A DNA stretch of 64,000 nucleotides from Bromus sterilis (Eukaryota > Streptophyta > Magnoliopsida > Poales > Poaceae). The position numbers were made by a program, and so were the translations under genes. Each line of letters begins with the position of its first letter. Position 1 is the first letter of the stretch. The notes under the pieces are model-generated. The model made no database searches and had not been told where the DNA came from. It worked only from the letters and a program-made list of their open reading frames with translations. Positions 1 to 12,500 of this stretch are shown one piece after another. Location: NCBI GenBank assembly GCA_950022295.1, contig OX465595.1:218267770-218331769 (forward strand), given 5' to 3'.

Positions 1-1062
1 CACCGCGCCACCTACTTGTCGTCCTTGGTGTCCTACTGGATTAACTACCTTGGTATATTCACCGAGGGAAATTTGCTTCTATCTACATCTCAACCTTCCA
101 CTTGGGGTAACCAACGAAGGGCGAGAAGCCGTTATCATTTCTCATACCATCAGGCAGCTACACCGAAGGTGGGGATTTTGGGAGTCATTCCTTTGTTGGA
201 GGCTTCGGCGAGGTTCTGATGGGTGTAGATAACACCTCCTCATTGGTCACACCAAGTGGAACGTTAGGATGTAGTAGCAGAAAATTTTCCTTACACGAGG
301 ATTATAAGGTTTATCGAACAGGAGGATTCTTAGCTCAGGAACTAGGTGTCTGCTGCTTTGTCTCCGACGTGGACCTACACACAAAAACAAATAACTTTTC
401 TCCCAACGATTACAGAGAGGTTGTCTATCTCTCCGGCCTTGCTGTTTAAAAAAGGTCCAAACAAAAGGGGGAAATAATAGTGGGTGCAACTGAAATGAAA
501 TAAAAGCAGTAAATAAGAACGGTGTAAACTATAAAGGAAATATGAATCATGGTCCCATGAATTTAACTAGCGATATCTCTCTCTCAAAATATGATAAACA
601 ACTATGCTGGGTGAACAAATTACAGCTGGGTAATTGACAGAATTATAAACGCACTGCAATGCTAATCATGCTACTAGAAAGTAAAGAGGCTCAATCGTAT
701 GGGCATTACACCAAAACATGTAGACCATTTATCCATCAGCATCTACTCACTAATAATCCACCTTGAGATATCTATCCAGAACATCTTGCTGGTATTAAGT
801 TGCGAACCCCAAGCAAATTGTAGTCTCAAAGCAACAGACAATTCCCTTAACACTTTATGCGTAATGTAAACAATCCTTGCAATCGAAGTTACAAGCACCA
901 CTGTTTTCTCCCTCGTGGCAACAACACATCCCCTAGTCTCATGTTTTTGTCACTCAAGCTAGACATCAGGGGGGGCATGAACCAACAATCAAGCATAGCG
1001 CTCCCTCTTGGAGTTGCGATCTACTACTTGGCCAAAGTAACGAACGCAACAGAGAACATGCA
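1..1062 (-). mobile_element. Distal part of LTR of Athila-like element D (interrupted)
   Basis: Non-coding sequence that reads as the second half of a long LTR on the minus strand. It is the continuation of 23487-24271: element A separates the two parts and is flanked by the same five bases, AGAAT. Several short open frames occur on both strands, but none shows a domain and all overlap each other, so I do not call a gene. The far end of the LTR cannot be placed, because I cannot find a convincing CA terminus before the window starts. The first ~250 bases could belong to an older flanking repeat instead. Confidence 0.55.
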
Positions 1063-1067
1063 AGAAT
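1063..1067. repeat. Target site duplication of element A, left copy (AGAAT)
   Basis: AGAAT directly precedes the TGTCACAACC start of the left LTR and is repeated at 23482-23486 directly after the CCCGACA end of the right LTR. Five-base duplications are the rule for LTR retrotransposons, so both ends of A are fixed to the base. Confidence 0.9.
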
Positions 1068-4000
1068 TGTCACAACCCTAGTTTTGGTATGTGCTTTTAT
1101 TACTAGTAATAATTGCATCATGTTTAAATTCTATGGTTTAAGAATTGGGGATTTGGAAAAGCCTCAAAATGAAATTAAATAAAAAGGCCAAATAAAAAGT
1201 TTTTCCAAAAATCCTCCTAACAATTTTGAAAAGTCCTATAAATGAGTGTGATCATTTAAAAAATGATTTGGAGTCAAACCCATGCTCATGGATTTTTCAA
1301 ATATTCAAACAGAGGCTTGGAAATTAAATTTAAATGCTATTTGAATTGAAATTCAAATGTTTTGAATTAAAAAAATCTTCAAAACTTGGGAGTGGCTAGT
1401 ACTATGTCACCTATGTCCAAGATAAATATTTGAGGATTTTATAAAATGCCTAGATATTATTTTTCAAGGCAAAACAAATAATCAGAAACAAAAAAAAGAA
1501 AAATATTAAAAGGCCGAAAGCCACTTACCTGGCCCACCTGGCCCAGCAGAGGAGGCCCAGCCCAAAGGGGCAAGGGCGTCTTCCTCCCAGGCCAGGCAGG
1601 CAGGCAGCTCGCCGCCGGCCGCGGCATGGACGCCAGGCAGCTGCTTGGCTGCTTCCCCGTCCTTCTCCGGCGCCGTGGACGCCCCCAAGCAGCCCCCCTT
1701 CCTTTCCCCCTCTCCCTGGACCTTGCCCCTCTCGCCTCGTCGTTTTTCTCACCGCCACCGAGAGCAACCACCGGCCACCATCGCGCGTAGCCGTGGCCAC
1801 CATGCTCTGTTCACCTCTCCGTCTTGCCCATCAAGCTCGCCGATGCCGTCTTCATCACCGGGGCCATCCAATTTGAGCTAGGACGCCCTCAAGGCCACGC
1901 CTTCGTCGTCGTTTCGATCCCCGGCCGCCGGGTCTTCGCCGCCGAATTCGTCGTCGTCGTTGCTCCTCCGCCTCCACCGGCCTGTCCAACACGCTCAGGG
2001 TGAGCCCGCAGTACGTTTCCCCCATCCCGCACCCGTCCTCGTGGCCCCGGTGCCATTCCCCCCCACCAGCCGAGCCGCACCGTCGCAGAAGAGCTCGCCG
2101 TCGAGCCCTTCGGCTGCCCCTTGGCCGCCCACTTGCCCCACTGGATGCGCGTGAGCGCGGGGGACCATTTTGTGGTCTCCCCGTAGCCATCCGTGGCCGG
2201 AGCCGCCGTCCGGAGCGGGCGCCTCCGCGTCCAGTGGCCACCGGCGGCTAACCGCCGGCCGTGCTGACGTGGCCGGGTTGATTAGGGGGCTAACCCCTGG
2301 TTAGTTTGGCCCGAAGCCACTCACAGGTGGGGCCAGGCCCCCTTAATCCGCTAATTAAGTTTAATTAAAACGGGGATTAACCCCTGGGTCACTAACACGT
2401 GGGCCCCGCTTGTCAGCCCCCCCCCCCACACGTCAGCATTGCGTCAGCCTGGCGCAATAAATCAATTTCTTTTTTTTTCCAGAAAACTATTAAATCTTTG
2501 AAATTCAATAACTTTTAAACCATATCTCCAAATCAAAAGTGTTAGATATGAAAAATCATCAGAAAAATGCAAGGATTCCAAATATCATATTTTCATAGAT
2601 GAAAAACACATCGATGATGATGGACAAGTAGCATTTAGCTATTTGGGTTATTTGGAATAATTCAAAATAAATGTTTAAGTAATTTCAAATTAAATCTTTG
2701 CAATGCCAACCTTATCACATGAACATCAGAGGCATATCATACACATGTCAACATGGTTTACCATATCCAAACATTAGCAAATGTAACTTTGGCTAAATTA
2801 AACAACATTTGAAGTTTGAATTTGAATTTCTTATTCAAATCAACTTCAATTAACATGTGACAAATTGAACCTAGATCACATCAGTACCATGCCATGATTT
2901 ATACTTTGTTGTCTCGGTGTTTGCTTCTTCTCGATAGATCCATCGCCGGACGTAGTTCCTGTTTTCTCCGAAGAGTGGCACCCCGAGTTCCGACAATAAG
3001 GCAAGCAAACCCCCTTTGATCATATCTATAAAAACCCGGTTTCCCTCTTGTTCTCTTATGCATGATTAGGTGTTTCACATGTTACCGTTCTACCGCTAGT
3101 TGAACCCAACCTTTGCATGACCTATCATTGCTGCCACAGTATTAAGCAAACCTCAACCTAGCAGATACAAGTTTGTTTGTGTTCATCATGTGGCCCTTCA
3201 TTCATGTTATGCTATGACATGCTAGAGTTGTATGCACTGAAGATGATCCATCTGGGTGATGTATCGGGATGGTAGTGAACACATGCAACAAGGTGGTAAC
3301 GTGTTGTTGAAGTCACCCTAATATAAGTGAACAATGAGAGGCTGTGTAGGAGTACACAGTGGGTTGTCTCATTTACACTGCCCTAGGCCCGAGTTCTTGT
3401 GTTGTGATCCAAGACACAGATTACTACCACATGTTGGGCTCATTGACCCCTCTCGACCTATTATCTCACCCCGACTATGGTCCAGGATTCACATGGGTTA
3501 GTTTTCTTCTATTTGATTTCATAACGTAGCACGGTTTTAGGCAAGCGCAACACCATCCGTCGAGGTGGGCTTGTCGAACCGTCCATACATCGTCTGGGTC
3601 CTGAACGGAAACCCCGGCCGGATTCCCGATTGGGGTACATACTAAGATAGGCGATCCCCTGGACTAGAGTTGGAGCCGTGAGGTAAGTGTCGTGGTACTA
3701 TCCTCGCCGACACCGCTTGAAGGTGACGAGTTCTAGGCGGTAAGTGGTAGCTACGTATGTGAAGAAGTACACCCCTGCAGGGTTAATGAACTATTCGAAT
3801 AGCCGTGTCCGCGGTTATGGACTACATGGAGATCTTTACTTGATTATTAGACAACTCAAATGGATACTCTAAAAATCGCAAGATAAGTGTGAGTTCTATG
3901 GGTTGCTTCCTCGTGGGGAAGTCGAGGAAGGATCCATGGTTGTGTATTGATGTGGTGATCAAGATTAGATGGACTCGTGTGCGCTTCTCATCTCAACTCT

Positions 4001-4949
4001 ATGTAGTCATAGTACAGGATAGCCAAGTCAAAGCTTTCTGCATTACAACCCCACTTGCCTTTACCTTGATACCTGAGCATGAGTAGTATAGTTCTGACGT
4101 AAGTCTTGCTGAGTACGACTTTGTACTCACGTTTGCTTATTCTATGTTTTAGAGACGAGACCACTGAACCTGATGGTGGCCTCCCCCTCAAGCTCGACGT
4201 CGACGAAGTAATGTACTCCCAGACAGCAGCCTGGTCCCTCTGGAGGGTCGTTGTGTTTTCTTAAAGGCTTCTTAAGCCATTTGTTAACCTTGTCTTTACT
4301 AAGACATAATTTGCTTCCGTTGTTGTATGATGTAATGTTGGGTCACAGTTATGTGATCTCTGCTTGTAACACTACTATATCTGCTCTGTTTAGCAGATGC
4401 CATAAAGCTATGAGTTTGTAGAGTTCAGGTTGTGTTACCTGCTGTTTACACTAGACATGTATGCTGCGTGTATAATTATAACGTGCATGTCTTAGTGTGG
4501 GATTCGATAGCTTAGTTGAGTTCTTGCCGGCGGTCTTTTATACACCAAGTGGCCCTTAGATGTGCGCAGCTTGGGGCATCGCGATGCGATTGCTCGTGAC
4601 TCTGTCACGTGTCACCCTTTGTCGTATGATTGAGCCCGCCCGAGATCCCGACTAGGTGATCGGGATGGAGTAAGTCTATGTAAGTGTTATAAGATAGTCG
4701 ATAGTATGGTTGAGGCGAGTTGTCGATGAATATGGGAGTTCACCACCCATATCATTTAGACTTGTGTGCGGACGATGAGGTCCCATCTCAGTTGATCATC
4801 CGGCCTGGATGGGATGCCCCCCACGTTCGATGCTTTCCGAGAACGTGCTGTGCTTGGCCTTGTCTGCTTAGACAAGTGGGTACGGTTCTCGGCTCTCCAT
4901 ATGACTATGTTGTAGCGGGACTTGCATACGCTAACCCCGGGTCCCGACA
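1068..4949 (+). repeat. Element A 5' LTR
   Basis: Begins TGTCACAACC, ends CCCGACA, and matches 19608-23481 along its whole length with scattered substitutions and two sizeable indels. It consists of an AT-rich start (to about 1500), a GC-rich block (about 1510-2290) with long but unconserved open frames, a 12-14 base C run near 2417, and an AT/GC-mixed second half. Relative to the right copy it lacks about 32 bases near 2900 and keeps about 55 bases near 4870-4920 that the right copy has lost. The open frames on both strands of the GC-rich block show no domain and are treated as chance. Confidence 0.92.
3027..3034 (+). promoter_or_regulatory. Possible TATA box of element A LTR
   Basis: TATAAAAA followed by a CCGG/pyrimidine stretch. 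It is conserved at 21608-21615 in the other LTR. It is the best TATA-like match in the second half of the LTR. No transcript evidence exists, so this is only a candidate U3/R boundary marker. Confidence 0.3.
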
Positions 4950-4953
4950 AACT

Positions 4954-4964
4954 TGGTATCAGAG
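4954..4964 (+). other. Element A primer binding site
   Basis: TGGTATCAGAG begins about four bases after the LTR end. It matches the complement of the 3' end of plant initiator tRNA-Met, the common primer of Ty3/Gypsy elements. The last base is A rather than the usual C, so one position is mutated or the match is short. Confidence 0.8.
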
Positions 4965-4965
4965 A

Positions 4966-5401
4966 AGGACTGACTGTAGGATTACTAAACCTTGGCCGAA
5001 GTCGAGTCTAGCATTCTATAGTTATATAACTACTTTGGTTATAAGGGAACAACGTAAGGCTTCATTTTTCTCCTTACCCTCATCGATATGAGTTCTGAGT
5101 CACCCTCATCTTTTCTACGGGAAGATAGGACTAGGCTCTTCTATGTATATACTATAAAATCTCGTTGTTTGTTTCTCAGTAGCTGTAGGAATGTTTTGGT
5201 TGTCTAGAGTCACCATTCTCAAGCCTTTTGCGAAGGTTCTGATCATTCGTGCAGATTGATTCATTTTTTCACCCCGGTACAGCCGTTATGCTGTCCGATT
5301 TGTCCCGTGTTTCCAGTGATTCCAATGCTTTTGCATTACAATCTTGTCCGCTCTTAAATATGTCATCTTTGCTTCGATTCCATCATAAATCCTACTCTAA
5401 T
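4966..5401 (+). other. Element A 5' leader, left part
   Basis: Untranslated leader between the primer site and gag, split by CACTA1. The rest is 15159-15181. Shortly after the primer site lies GACTGTAGGA (4973-4982), which is also present at the equivalent place in element C. No open frame of note. The three last bases (AAT, 5399-5401) are the CACTA1 target duplication. Confidence 0.7.
5399..5401. repeat. CACTA1 target site duplication, left copy (AAT)
   Basis: AAT lies directly outside CACTA at 5402 and is repeated at 15159-15161 just outside the right terminus. Three bases is the class-specific length. Confidence 0.9.
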
Positions 5402-5945
5402 CACTACTGGAATTCACCTATTTTCCGTCTGCCTCGGCGGACGGCAAACACCTATTTGGCGGACGGCAAAGGACTTTGCCGTCTGCCCACGCACGGCAAA
5501 GCACCCGTCAGCTATTTCTTCGGCAAAGGGGTGCTTTGCCGTCTGCCGGAAATCGACGGACGACAAATTACCTTTGCCGTGCGCTTTTGTGCAAGAAGAC
5601 GGCAGAGCGGGCGTGACGTCGAACCTTTGCCATCCGGCTCCGTCAGGCCGTTAACAGCGGGATTTGCCGTCTACAGACAGACGACAAACCTCCCAACTTT
5701 GTCGTCTTCCTTGCCGGAGGCAGACGGTATCATGACCGGCCGGCCGGCTCCGTCAGGCCGTTAATGTCGTCTACTGACAGACGGCAAACCAGCTTTGCCG
5801 TCTGCTTTGCCGGAGGCAGACGGCATAATGACCAAATGGTCACCCAGCTGTTGCCAGATTGCACAGCTGGGCGCCACGTGTCCTCTTTGCCAACTGCAAG
5901 CAGACGACAAACATCTTTGCCGACTGCCTGCGGACGACAAAGAGC
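5402..5945. repeat. CACTA1 left terminal and subterminal repeats
   Basis: Begins with the terminal repeat, followed by at least nine copies of TTTGCCGTC or its reverse GACGGCAAA, for example near 5440, 5461, 5473, 5535, 5573, 5661, 5778 and 5795, plus variants near 5905-5940. In En/Spm, TNPA binds such subterminal repeats, so these are presumed binding sites. Open frames here are by-products of the repeats. Confidence 0.85.
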
Positions 5946-6288
5946 CTATATTGTCTCTGTTTTTTCTGTTTTTCTTTTAATCCCTGCATTTGACAAAAAA
6001 GCAATATATTTATATATAGCAGCAGAATCAGAAGCACATTTTAACACCACATCACATCATATCAAGCAACATATGAATCTCCAACAAGGATAACACATTG
6101 TTTCCAAACAAGGATAACAACAATATATACATAGTTCATTACACAAAGTCTCCAAACAGTTCATAACAACAATAAACTGTTTCTAAGCTATATTGAAAGT
6201 GAAAATACAGCAACTCCATCGATGCACGACCCTCATAAAGCAAATCTGCAAAATCAAAATAAGAAAGTTAGCGGAAGAAGGAGGACAA
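5946..6288. other. AT-rich non-coding spacer of CACTA1
   Basis: Low-GC sequence between the left subterminal repeats and the purine tract, with no open frame or structure that I can support. It lies 3' of both transposon genes. Confidence 0.6.
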
Positions 6289-6452
6289 GAAGAATAAGTA
6301 ATAAGAGAAGGAGAAGGACAAGAAGAAGAAGAAAAGAGAAGAAGAACAAGGAGGAGAGAAGAAGAACAGAGAAGAGTTCTTTTCTATCTTCTCCTTGTTT
6401 TTCTTCCCTCCTCTCCTTGTTCTTCTTCTTCTTCTTCTTCTTCTTCTTCTGT
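6289..6452. repeat. Polypurine / polypyrimidine inverted repeat
   Basis: A left arm made of GAAGAAGAAC/AGGAGG-type purine units is followed from about 6375 by a right arm of CTTCTTCTT/CCTCCT pyrimidine units. The arms are roughly reverse complements, so the strand could fold back or form triplex DNA. Open frames rich in Arg/Glu or Phe/Ser here are artefacts of the simple repeat. Confidence 0.75.
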
Positions 6453-6469
6453 TTTCTTTAGCATTTGTG

Positions 6470-6960
6470 AGCAATTAAGCTAACCTTGAGCATTTGTGAG
6501 CATATTTTGAGAAATTAAGCTAACCTTTAGCATTTGTGAGCAATTAAGCAAACATTAGCATATTTTGAGCCAATGAAACTAACTTTAGCATATTGTGAGC
6601 AATTTAACAAACTTTAGCGTGTTTTGAGGAATTAAGCTGACTTTAGCATATTGTGAGCCAATTAAGCTAGCTTTAGCATTTTGTGAGCCACTTTAGCTAA
6701 CTTTAGAATTTTTAAGTGAATCAAGCTAACTTTAGCATTTTGTGAGCGATTCAAGCTAACTTTAGCATCTTGTGAGCAAATCAAGCTAACTTTACCATTT
6801 TGTGAGCAAATTAAGCTAACTTTGGCAACTTTGAACAAATGAAGCTAACTTAAGCATTTTTTGAGCCAATTAAGGTAACTTTAGCATTTTGTGAGCAAAT
6901 CAAGCTAACTTCATCATATTGTGAGCAAATCTGGCTAAGCATGCTATTATTAGGCTAACT
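6470..6960. repeat. Tandem array of ~31-bp units in CACTA1
   Basis: About fifteen degenerate copies of a unit close to CTTTAGCATTTTGTGAGCAA followed by ATCAAGCTAA. Divergence between copies is considerable, so the array is not very recent. It lies between the 3' end of the TNPA-like gene and the left terminus, where it may act as 3' UTR or terminator DNA. Confidence 0.85.
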
Positions 6961-7401
6961 TAGCTATATTTAAGAATTTCATAATATCTCAGAAGCTAAA
7001 TATGCATTTTCAAACTAACTAAGCATTTATAAAGCAAAATATACAACACAACTTACCGGAGTGTATCCCTCAAGGCTGAGGTAGCTGAGAAGCATCCGTC
7101 GGGTTGGCCGATGTTGACGGTGGAGAAGGGTCATGGGACGCAGCCCGAGAGTTATGCTGCACGAAAAGATCAACTAGAGGTTAGCACGACGCCACTCAAT
7201 ATTGTATTGATGATCATCAAAAGATACTCACCGTCCCCACAGGAGAAATGATCGGCATCGATTGAGCGGCCTGACCAGTCTTCTCGCATATAGTCTGCAC
7301 ATTTGTTTTTCATGAGTCAATCATATTAGTTAGTAATATAAACAAAAATTATAACATGCATTCTTTGGGTGAATATGAACAAGTGACTTACCACGAAGAG
7401 C

Positions 7402-9418
7402 TCATACAAGGCTCGGTTCGATGCATCGTGTCGTGGCCTCCTCGAGAGCCTTCGCCGTCCTCTCCTCTGCCAGCCGCTCTCTCTCCGCTGCCTTCTCCTC
7501 TGCCAACCGCTCCTTCTCGTCCAATAGCCGCTGGGTGTTCTGTCGCTCTTTCTCAAGAGCTTCCTGCAACCCCACTCCTCTAGTTAGCATTGTAATATTC
7601 GATGAGAGAGAACAAGAATGCAAGAGTCCTTATGGATAACCTGGATAGCGAGGTCGACTGGCCGCGGACGAGTCCTTATAGCAGGAGAAGAACTCGTTTG
7701 GCGCGCCTTGATCTCAGGAAGAGTCTTATCACACCTAATCAACTTATCTCCAATGGCCATGGCGCCATGGCGCCTTCCGCCACCAGAGATCATCACCAGC
7801 TCCGGGTCAATAGGCTTCCCAATCGGGGTGTAAGCCTCCTCATGCTTCTCCTTCGCCACCTCAGTATAAGCCTTGAGCTTACTATAGGCGGCAATGTTGG
7901 TGAAAGTCGAAGAAGTGGCGAGATCCGACTCTGAGAGCGCCTTGGCCTTCTTGTACGACGCTGTATGGGACATGCCATACATGTCGAACACCTGAGGCAC
8001 CTCCGTTTTATTATGCTCCGCATAAAAGACAAAGCAAAGCATGATATTAGTAAGTGGGTGCCTAAAAGACAAAGCAAAGAAGAATTTGCACATACCCATT
8101 AATGCCCATAACCAGCTAAGTTACGACTGCCTTGATGGTGTGGCACACCAACCATTTGGGCGCGCCGGTCCTTGGCATTGTTGTGGACGGCCAACCAGGC
8201 ATCTGAGCACCAGTGGTCCACAATGACCTCCCAACAATCCATCTTGTCCGCACACCATCTCGGCGGCGCCTAAGTTAGTAAACAAGGAAACTAATAAGTA
8301 GCCTAGATAGGAATAAAATCAAGCAAACTATTCAAGGCTTAAGAAGGGTTACCATCATGTAATGGGACCTGGTCAGAAACTTCTTGCGGTAGTCCTTCTT
8401 GCTACGCTTGCGCCCTTGCTTGGCGTAGTAGTCACGGACCGCCTGCACTCGCATCTCGTGCCTTGTGTTCTGCAAGAGGCGCGTGGCCTCTGCAACTATC
8501 ACGTCCTCCGCCTCCTGCTCCTTGGACTCATCGACCTTGTAGTAGACCTGCAATAGCACGAGACAACACTGATGAGTGCACCAACTAGCTATTGTCAAGA
8601 TTTTATTGTGTGAAACAGAAATTACCCAAAAGCCGTTGATCACCATGTCGGCTCTGGTGTGGCATTCGACCCCGTTGATGGTCGTATCCGGCGGGGCCGG
8701 GGCAGCACAATAGTGCTCCCATTTGAGTCCAGGCTGCGGAACCTCATCAGGTCCGGGCAATTGAACCAGCCCCGGGAAGTTCTCCCTGACGAGCACACCA
8801 AGGATGGAGTTGGGATTGCGGACACCATTGCCGTATATCCAACCCCTGCAGTATAAAAAGACAAATCCATCAGATAGACATAAGTATAGAAGGTACCGGA
8901 AGAGAGTATAAGTGCACTTACGTCTCTCCATTAGGCGTAATCAACCACTTATGGGCGGGAGTCACCGGCACGGACGGGAGCCGTGTACCCCCACGCTGGT
9001 ACACGGTGGTACCCTCAGCCACCTCCTCCTCATCCGTAGTGTCCAGTTCGGCACCAGCCTCCCCCTCAGGCGTGTGCTGCTCCGGCTGGTCCGGCCAGGG
9101 ACTCCAGGTCGTGCGGGTGGACGTAGCCTCCTCCTCCACCTCAGGCTGGTGGATCGGAGTGTCCGAGGAGGGATCCACCCTGCAGTGCTCTGGTGAATCA
9201 GCTGGAGGTGGCGGCGAGGAAGTAGCAGCAGGTGTCCGTCTCCCTTTCTCGCGACCATCACCTGCTTTGCCTCTCCCGGTCTTTTTCCCACCTCTCCCCC
9301 TGGGCACCTCATCAGTAGAAGGAGGAGGCGAGGAAATACTCTCGAGCAAAGACCTCCGTAGAGCCAGAGGTGGGAGCGCATGACCCCTCCCTCGCGAGCC
9401 TGAGGTCTCGCCCTCCAT
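7402..9418 (-). pseudogene. CACTA1 TNPA-like gene (Transposase_24 type), one premature stop
   Basis: Probable regulator of CACTA1 that would bind the subterminal repeats. I infer six exons from frame continuity and GT/AG sites: 8922-9418, 8626-8845, 8353-8547, 8096-8269, 7641-8015 and 7402-7563. The ATG at 9418 opens a Pro/Ser/Thr-rich, disordered N-terminus. Exons 2-5 carry the conserved part of plant En/Spm (Transposase_24) proteins, including the ILGVLVRENFPG region, a Lys/Arg-rich helix and a Trp-rich segment ending in HHQGSRNLAGYGH. Exon 6 is a Glu/Arg-rich coiled coil. All junctions keep one frame, but TAA at 8099-8101 near the end of exon 4 would truncate the product. The stop at 7402 may not be ancestral: possible further exons lie at about 7220-7300 and 7066-7165. 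It shares the strand with tnp2, about 130 bp downstream of it. Confidence 0.7.
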
Positions 9419-9427
9419 ATCTGTCAC

Positions 9428-9550
9428 AAACCTGCCAAGAATTAAAATAAAATAATTAGTACAATGAGAAAAAGAATTAATAATACAAAAGTAATTACTG
9501 CAATAATGAGAATATATATATATATATAATTAAAGTTGAGATGCATACAA
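9428..9550. other. Short intergenic spacer between tnp2 and the TNPA-like gene
   Basis: AT-rich spacer with a TA dinucleotide run near 9510-9528. It leaves little room for an independent promoter, so the downstream gene may be expressed from the same transcript by alternative splicing, as in En/Spm. Confidence 0.5.
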
Positions 9551-12500
9551 CTAACAATAGTCGGGATCATCGGTATCTTCTCCGCGATCAATTGAAGGAT
9601 CGTCATCACTATCACGCGTGTCGTCGATAATGACGGCCTCATCAGGTTCAACAACACCAACATTTGGAAGGCCTTTATGTAAACGGTCAAGCATGGACAG
9701 GTCATCTGGAGCAGTAACCTCTTCTTCTTTAGGCTCTTCAACATCGTCGTTAGCGGGTTCACTCTCATTGTCTTCTTCCATGTTCTGAGGTTGCGTAGAG
9801 CGGTTTCGGAAACGTTTTTTTATCACGCGTGTTTCTTGGAAGAATTATCCTTCATATGTCTCTGGGTCAATGTGGGGTACATAATCCTCTTCATTTGGGG
9901 GAGGTTGTCTAATATGAGGTGGCACATCATAAACGACATCCCAACCTTTCAGGTTTTCAACCGTTTGGCAGGGGTAGGATATATAGTAAACCTGGGTGGC
10001 CTGTTGAGCCGTAATATAGACATCGGGGACAATAAAATGGGTGTCTTGTCGAATTTCGACTAGACCTACATGTTCATGAGTTCGTCTAGTCCTCGACGGG
10101 AGAAACCAATGACATTTGAAGACAACGACGTTGGGAGGATTTTCACCATAGAATAGAAGTTCGTATATTGCTTCAACTCTTCCATAGTACTCAATACCTC
10201 CGTCGCCGACAGCAGAGACACCCGAATTTGTACTTTTTCGATTGGCCATTTTTCGCTCTTTATCAACGGTACCAAAGCGATACCCGTTGATGTCGTATTT
10301 CTCAAATACACGGACCTTATTGTCAAAACAATTAGCAACTTGTCTCAATTCGGCGTCCATAGGCTCCTCATTTGCCTATAAGTTTTATAGGAAAGGATTG
10401 TTATATTAGTGAAAAATAGGTCGAACTAACAAATGAAACCCTATATATGAATGATAGTTACCGTTCGTGTGAACCAAGAGATGAAACCAGGATTGCCGTC
10501 TCCTTGATTGGAAAGAAGCTCATACTCTGCGATGGAATCACTTTCAATAACCACTCCATTCGGGAATTTGGCGACGTATCGACTGTATGAATTCAGGGGA
10601 ATTAATAAGAAACAAGAATTATTAGAAGTTGCGAAACAATGTACGTACCGAGAACTTACTCGATGTACGGTCGCACTTCTGTTAGGTTGGTGAAGATATA
10701 CAGTGTAAGAGTTCGCCATTCTTTGATATCCAAAATCTTATATCTCGAAGCACCAACAGGTCCGAGCTTCCCTTTGAATAGGCTGAGGTTGGATTGACGC
10801 CGTTGGGGGTAGCCAGTATTGTATCGAGGCTTTGGATTATGCAAATGGCGATTTTTGGTTTCATAATGTGCTGTCACGAAGTTTGCCGCCTCCTCGGTAA
10901 TGAAATCCTCGGCCATCGATGCTTCAATTCTACGTTTATTTTTACATTTTTCTCGAAGCGTCTTCTGCATTCTCTCCGTTGAATAGCACCAACGATTTTG
11001 CACAGGGCCCCCTAATCTTGCCTCGGTCGGGAGATGCAATATCAAATGCTGCATCGGATTAAAAAAACCCGGTGGAAAGATATTCTCTAACTTGCAGAGC
11101 AACTCCGACGCCATATCTTCCATGTCTTCTAGCACGCCATCGGATAGTTCTTTAGCACAAAGAACACGAAAGAAATAGCTCAGTTCTGCCAGTACTAGCC
11201 ACTCTTCCTCGGGGATATAGCCGTGCAACATCACCGGCATTACCCGCTCAAGCCATATGTGCCAATCATGACTCTTCAGCCCAAATATTTTATGTTTTTC
11301 AGGACTCGCTCCCCTCCTCAGATTCGCTGCATACCCATCGGGGAATATCAAACTGTTTTGCACCCACAAGAGAATTTCCCTGATATGCCCCCTTTCAAGA
11401 TTGAACCAGGCCCTTGGTTTGGACCAATTCTTCTTTCCTTTCGGCTGTCGCATGTTCTGTGAGGGTCTATCACATAGAGTCTCCTGGTCGACTCTAGCTT
11501 TAGGATTATCCTTTGACTTCCCATCTATGCCGAAAAATGTACCAAACAGGGCCTCGCCGATATTTTTTTCAGTGTGCATCACGTCAATATTGTGTGGAAG
11601 TTTGAGGTCTTGGAAGTAGGGGAGATCCCAGAAGCATGTCTTGTGAGTCCAGGCGTGTTCCGAATTATATCCCTTAAAATACCCGGGACGTTCTGGATCA
11701 GGCTCGAGAGAGTTCAACTGTGCCAAGACATGTTCGCCCGTCATCGTAGGTGCTGCCAGGTTTTTGACAACTTTGCCTTTGATGAAGTTCTTCTTGTCTT
11801 TTCTAAAAGGATGCTTAGGAGGCAGAAACTGTCTATGCAAGTCGAAGCAGGAATACTTGCCACCTGCCTCCAGCCAATGAAACTGAAGAGCAGCCTTGCA
11901 TGTTGGGCACCCAAAATTTCCATGAACACAGAAGCCAGCGAAAAGCGCATACACCGGCAAGTCATGCATCGAGTACTGGTACCAAACATGCATTTTGAAG
12001 GTCTTTTTGCTAGCTGCATCGTATGTCTTGAACCCTTCTTCCCAAGATTTTTGCAATTCCTCCTTAAGCGGTTGCATGTACACATCCATATTCTTCCCCG
12101 GATATTTGGGCCCTGGTATTATCAACGTTAGGAAAATGTTCTTCCTTTTCATAATCTCTGAGGGGGGGAGATTGAGTGGCATGACAAATACAGGCCAACA
12201 ACTGTATGAGGCTGCCATCAGACCGAAAGGATTGAACCCATCTGTGCCGACGGCGATTCGGCAATGCCTTGGCTCCTTAGTTTTTTTCGAATGTTTTTCA
12301 TCAAAGTGCTTCCATGATGAACCATTCGATGGGTGAGTCAACATCGGCTTCCCATCTGCATCAAATTCTGTTCTCTTCCCATGTTTGTGCCATGTCATCT
12401 GTCTGGATGTCTCTTCCATCATGTAAAGGCGTTGAATTCTTGGTATCACTGGAAGATACCGAAGAACATTTACGGGTATTTTGGTCTGTGTCTTCTCACC

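Noticed and set aside
1457..2251. Overlapping open frames on both strands of the GC-rich part of the A LTR (and the copy at 20409-20787)
   Set aside because: High GC removes stop codons. Frames differ between the two LTRs, show no domain, and are Arg/Pro/Ser-rich on both strands.
5402..6093. A clustered-repeat array such as CRISPR at the CACTA1 ends
   Set aside because: The repeats are short, in both orientations and irregularly spaced, inside terminal regions of a eukaryotic transposon.
6222..6474. Arg/Lys/Glu-rich frame in CACTA1
   Set aside because: Translation of the GAA/GGA simple repeat.
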